Assembly (NCBI GenBank): GCA_937895825.1
Contig: CALBKP010000083.1
Coordinates: 1-8,734 of the forward strand
DNA: 8,734 bases
From: an uncultured Alistipes sp.
Lineage (GTDB): Bacteria > Bacteroidota > Bacteroidia > Bacteroidales > Rikenellaceae
Reading direction: 5' to 3'
The notes under the pieces are model-generated. The model saw only the letters and a program-made list of their open reading frames with translations, made no database searches and was not told the origin of the DNA. Shown piece by piece: positions 6,982 through 8,734 of this stretch (its first letter is position 1; every line of letters begins with the position of its first letter). A program made the position numbers and the translations under genes.

Positions 6982-7347
6982 ATGATACAGGTAGAATCCA
7001 GACTTACAGTATGTGACAACAGCGGTGCTAAGGAGGCTCTTTGTATTCGCGTTCTCGGCGGTACAAGAAGACGTTACGCTTCTGTTGGTGATATTATCGT
7101 GGTATCCGTGAAGAGCGTTATACCTTCAAGCGATTTGAAGAAGGGTACCGTATCTAAGGCTTTGATTGTACGTACCAAGAAGGAGATTCGTCGTGCTGAT
7201 GGATCTTACATCCGTTTTGACGACAACGCATGTGTTCTCCTGAACAACGCAGGTGAGCTTAGAGCAAGTCGTATCTTTGGACCCGTAGCACGTGAGCTTC
7301 GTGCAGTTAACATGAAGGTTGTTTCACTCGCTCCGGAAGTACTCTAA
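6982..7347 (+). CDS. rplN: Large ribosomal subunit protein uL14
   Basis: 50S interface protein that forms an intersubunit bridge with 16S rRNA and is the docking partner for the silencing factor RsfS in studied bacteria. The 121 residues compare with 123 in E. coli. Landmarks are the start MIQVESRLTVCDNSGAKEA, the RVLGGTRRRYASVGDII block, VIVSVK-type strand residues around 40-46 and VRTKKEIRRADGSYIRFDDNA near 64-84, with FGPVARELR at the end. In E. coli this gene opens the spc operon; here it starts 2 nt after rpsQ and therefore belongs to the same message. The leader AAGTAATT lacks SD. Confidence 0.98.
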   Translation: MIQVESRLTVCDNSGAKEALCIRVLGGTRRRYASVGDIIVVSVKSVIPSSDLKKGTVSKALIVRTKKEIRRADGSYIRFDDNACVLLNNAGELRASRIFGPVARELRAVNMKVVSLAPEVL

Positions 7348-7367
7348 TTTATAAAACAGATAAAGTA

Positions 7368-7688
7368 ATGAGTAAGTTACATATTAAGAAAGGTGATACG
7401 GTTTATGTAAATGCCGGCGAGAGCAAGGGCAAGACCGGTCGCGTATTGAAGGTGTTGGTTGAGAAACAGCGCGCTATCGTAGAAGGCGTTAACATGGTTT
7501 CCAAGAGCACTAAGCCTAGCGCAAAGAATCCGCAAGGTGGTATTGTTAAACAAGAAGCGCCTATTCACATCTCTAACCTCAACGTTGTTGATCCTAAGAC
7601 AGGTAAGCCGACACGTATCGGCCGTAAGGTTGGTGCTGATGGCAAGTTAGTACGTGTTTCTAAAAAATCAGGAGAGGAGATTAAGTAA
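7368..7688 (+). CDS. rplX: Large ribosomal subunit protein uL24
   Basis: Assembly-initiator 50S protein located near the tunnel exit. The 106-residue product has the KOW motif at about residues 6-32 (HIKKGDTVYVNAGESKGKTG), the basic VNMVSKSTKPSAKNPQGG stretch, and the IHISNLNVVDPKTGKPTRIG segment typical of the family. The ATG at 7368 follows a 20-nt A-rich spacer (TTTATAAAACAGATAAAGTA). The stop shares its last A with the rplE start (TAATG, 7686-7690), and the final codons GGA GAG GAG form a purine-rich site for rplE. Confidence 0.97.
   Translation: MSKLHIKKGDTVYVNAGESKGKTGRVLKVLVEKQRAIVEGVNMVSKSTKPSAKNPQGGIVKQEAPIHISNLNVVDPKTGKPTRIGRKVGADGKLVRVSKKSGEEIK
7671..7679 (+). promoter_or_regulatory. 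Shine-Dalgarno-like site for rplE
   Basis: GGAGAGGAG lies in the last codons of rplX. The AGGAG core (7675-7679) is 8 nt before the rplE ATG at 7688, the same spacing as the rplW site. Because the start overlaps the rplX stop, re-initiation by the same ribosome is an equally good explanation, and the bases also encode Gly-Glu-Glu. Confidence 0.4.
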
Positions 7689-8245
7689 TGAGTAATACTG
7701 CAAGTCTTAAGAAAGAATACAACGAGCGCATTGCGCCCGCTTTGATGAAGCAATTCCAATATTCTTCACCCATGCAGGTTCCTGTGTTGAAGAAGATTGT
7801 AATCAACCAGGGTTTGGGTATGGCTACACAGGATAAGAAGATTATCGATGTTGCTATCAACGAGATTACTGCTATCACCGGTCAGAAGGCTGTAGCTACC
7901 ATCTCTCGTAAGGACATCGCTAACTTCAAGTTGCGTAAGAAAATGCCCGTTGGTGTAATGGTAACACTTCGTCGCGAGAGAATGTACGAGTTCTTGGAGA
8001 AATTGGTACGTGTTGCTTTGCCTCGTATCCGTGACTTCAAGGGTATCGAAAGCAAGTTCGATGGTATGGGTAACTACTCTTTGGGTATCCAGGAGCAGAT
8101 TATCTTCCCTGAGATTAACATTGATAGCATTACTCGCATCTTGGGTATGAATATCACTTTCGTAACAACGGCTAAGACCGACGAAGAGGGTTATGCTCTT
8201 CTCAAGGAGTTCGGTTTGCCTTTTAAGAACGCTAAAAACGACTAA
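7688..8245 (+). CDS. rplE: Large ribosomal subunit protein uL5
   Basis: Binds 5S rRNA in the central protuberance and contacts P-site tRNA and S13. It has 185 residues against 179 in E. coli. Seen are the N-terminal KKEYNERIAPALMKQFQY, the KKIVINQGLG strand, the signature TGQKAVATISRKDIANF (64-80) with LRKKMPVGVMVTLR, and the FPEINIDS then NITFVTTAKTDEEG C-terminal region. The start overlaps the rplX stop by one base and has a purine-rich site just upstream. In E. coli the start of this cistron is where S8 represses the spc operon; I see no clear S8-like stem-loop at this junction. Termination is by in-frame tandem stops TAA TAG (8243-8248). Confidence 0.98.
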   Translation: MSNTASLKKEYNERIAPALMKQFQYSSPMQVPVLKKIVINQGLGMATQDKKIIDVAINEITAITGQKAVATISRKDIANFKLRKKMPVGVMVTLRRERMYEFLEKLVRVALPRIRDFKGIESKFDGMGNYSLGIQEQIIFPEINIDSITRILGMNITFVTTAKTDEEGYALLKEFGLPFKNAKND

Positions 8246-8249
8246 TAGT

Positions 8250-8549
8250 ATGGCAAAAGAATCAATGAAAGCCCGCGAGGTTAAGCGCGCAAAGATGGTT
8301 GCTCGTTACGCTGAGAAGCGTGCTGCTTTGAAGGAGATCGTAAGAACTGGTGATCCTGTAGAGGCTTACGAGGCTGCTCAGAAGTTGCAATCTATTCCCA
8401 AGAACGCTAACCCCATCCGTTTGCACAACCGTTGCAAGCTGACTGGTCGTCCCAAAGGCTATATCCGCATGTTTGGTATTTCACGTATCCAATTCCGCGA
8501 AATGGCTTCTAAAGGTTTGATTCCCGGTGTAAAGAAGGCTAGCTGGTAA
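8250..8549 (+). CDS. rpsN: Small ribosomal subunit protein uS14, zinc-independent long form
   Basis: 30S head protein contacting S3, S10 and 16S rRNA. The product has 99 residues (E. coli 101), starting MAKESMKAREVKR at the ATG at 8250. An upstream in-frame ATG at 8193 lies inside rplE and would add 19 non-family residues. The C-terminal half carries NRCKLTGRPKGYIRMFGISR (60-79) and the terminal IPGVKKASW. There is a single cysteine, so the CxxC zinc ribbon of the short form is absent. The start is 4 nt after the rplE stop, inside ACTAATAGTATG, with no SD. The following spacer of 67 nt is the second longest in the window. Confidence 0.98.
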   Translation: MAKESMKAREVKRAKMVARYAEKRAALKEIVRTGDPVEAYEAAQKLQSIPKNANPIRLHNRCKLTGRPKGYIRMFGISRIQFREMASKGLIPGVKKASW

Positions 8550-8581
8550 GAAGAAAATTCGAGATTGTTAAATAAATATTG

Positions 8582-8596
8582 TCAGGAGAGTCCTGA
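8582..8596 (+). promoter_or_regulatory. Short hairpin ahead of rpsH
   Basis: TCAGGA (8582-8587) pairs perfectly with TCCTGA (8591-8596) around a GAG loop, inside the 67-nt rpsN-rpsH spacer. It is 20 nt before the rpsH ATG and is followed by A/T-rich DNA (TTAATTTAATTAAAAAAACT). The AGGA in its stem resembles an SD core but is too far from the ATG to act directly. It could be an mRNA-processing or regulatory element, or chance; a 6-bp stem is weak evidence. Confidence 0.3.
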
Positions 8597-8616
8597 TTAA
8601 TTTAATTAAAAAAACT

Positions 8617-8734
8617 ATGACAGATCCTATTGCAGATTATCTGACGAGGTTGAGAAACGCAATCAGTGCAAAGCACAGAATTGTAGAGGTTCCTGCCTCA
8701 AACTTGAAGAAGGAGATTACTAAGATCCTCTTCG
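8617..8734 (+). CDS. rpsH: Small ribosomal subunit protein uS8, 3' truncated by the window edge
   Basis: Primary 16S rRNA binder of the 30S central domain, and in E. coli the translational repressor of the spc operon. Thirty-nine residues are visible: MTDPIADYLTRLRNAI, the family start with DPIADxLTRxRN, then KHRIVEVPASNLKKEI, continuing in frame to the window end at KILF. The full protein is normally about 130 residues, so about 90 lie outside. The ATG at 8617 has the A-rich leader TTAATTAAAAAAACT and no SD nearby. The gene order rpsN-rpsH matches the usual spc cluster, so rplF would be expected next. Confidence 0.97.
   Translation, partial: MTDPIADYLTRLRNAISAKHRIVEVPASNLKKEITKILF

Noticed and set aside
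8193..8249. Upstream start extending rpsN by 19 residues
   Set aside because: The extension lies within rplE and encodes residues unlike S14; the ATG at 8250 gives the exact family N-terminus.

Overview
This window is a core chromosomal segment carrying the end of the str cluster (fusA) joined to the S10 and spc ribosomal-protein clusters. All genes are on the + strand, in the order fusA (5' truncated) - rpsJ - rplC - rplD - rplW - rplB - rpsS - rplV - rpsC - rplP - rpmC - rpsQ - rplN - rplX - rplE - rpsN - rpsH (3' truncated). Protein sequences and signals point to Bacteroidales, probably close to Prevotella or Bacteroides. The evidence is the Bacteroidetes-type wording of L2 (DHPMGGGEG), L4 (RQKGGGG), L3 (GSIGACSYP) and S10 (FVNKK), a zinc-free long-form S14, fusA abutting rpsJ without tuf, A-rich translation leaders mostly lacking Shine-Dalgarno sequences, and almost exclusive use of TAA stops. 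The genus is an inference.

Layout. Bases 1-1784 encode the last 593 residues of elongation factor G. An 84-nt spacer (1785-1868) holds a strong hairpin and A/T-rich DNA. Bases 1869-6979 carry the S10-type block (S10, L3, L4, L23, L2, S19, L22, S3, L16, L29, S17). Bases 6982-8734 carry the spc-type block (L14, L24, L5, S14, start of S8). The two blocks are only 2 nt apart. Spacers after rpsJ range from 1-nt overlaps to 67 nt, so rpsJ to rpsH looks like one transcription unit that continues past the window edge. Coding density is near total; no non-coding stretch exceeds 84 nt.

Function. The genes supply early- and late-assembling proteins of both ribosomal subunits plus the translocase. L3, L4, L2, L16 and L14 surround the peptidyl-transferase and intersubunit region. 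L22, L4, L23, L24 and L29 line the exit tunnel or its mouth. L5 and S19 contribute to the intersubunit bridge and central protuberance, S3, S10 and S14 form the head of the 30S, and S17 and S8 act in body assembly.

I found no tRNA, mobile element, CRISPR array, repeat family or accessory system, and no evidence of an undescribed system. The points of interest are regulatory and evolutionary: the fusA-rpsJ hairpin, Shine-Dalgarno-like sites at rplW and rplE in an otherwise SD-poor operon, two TAATG overlaps, a hairpin ahead of rpsH, a sharp arginine-codon difference between fusA and the ribosomal-protein genes, and several lineage-type substitutions at functional ribosomal sites.
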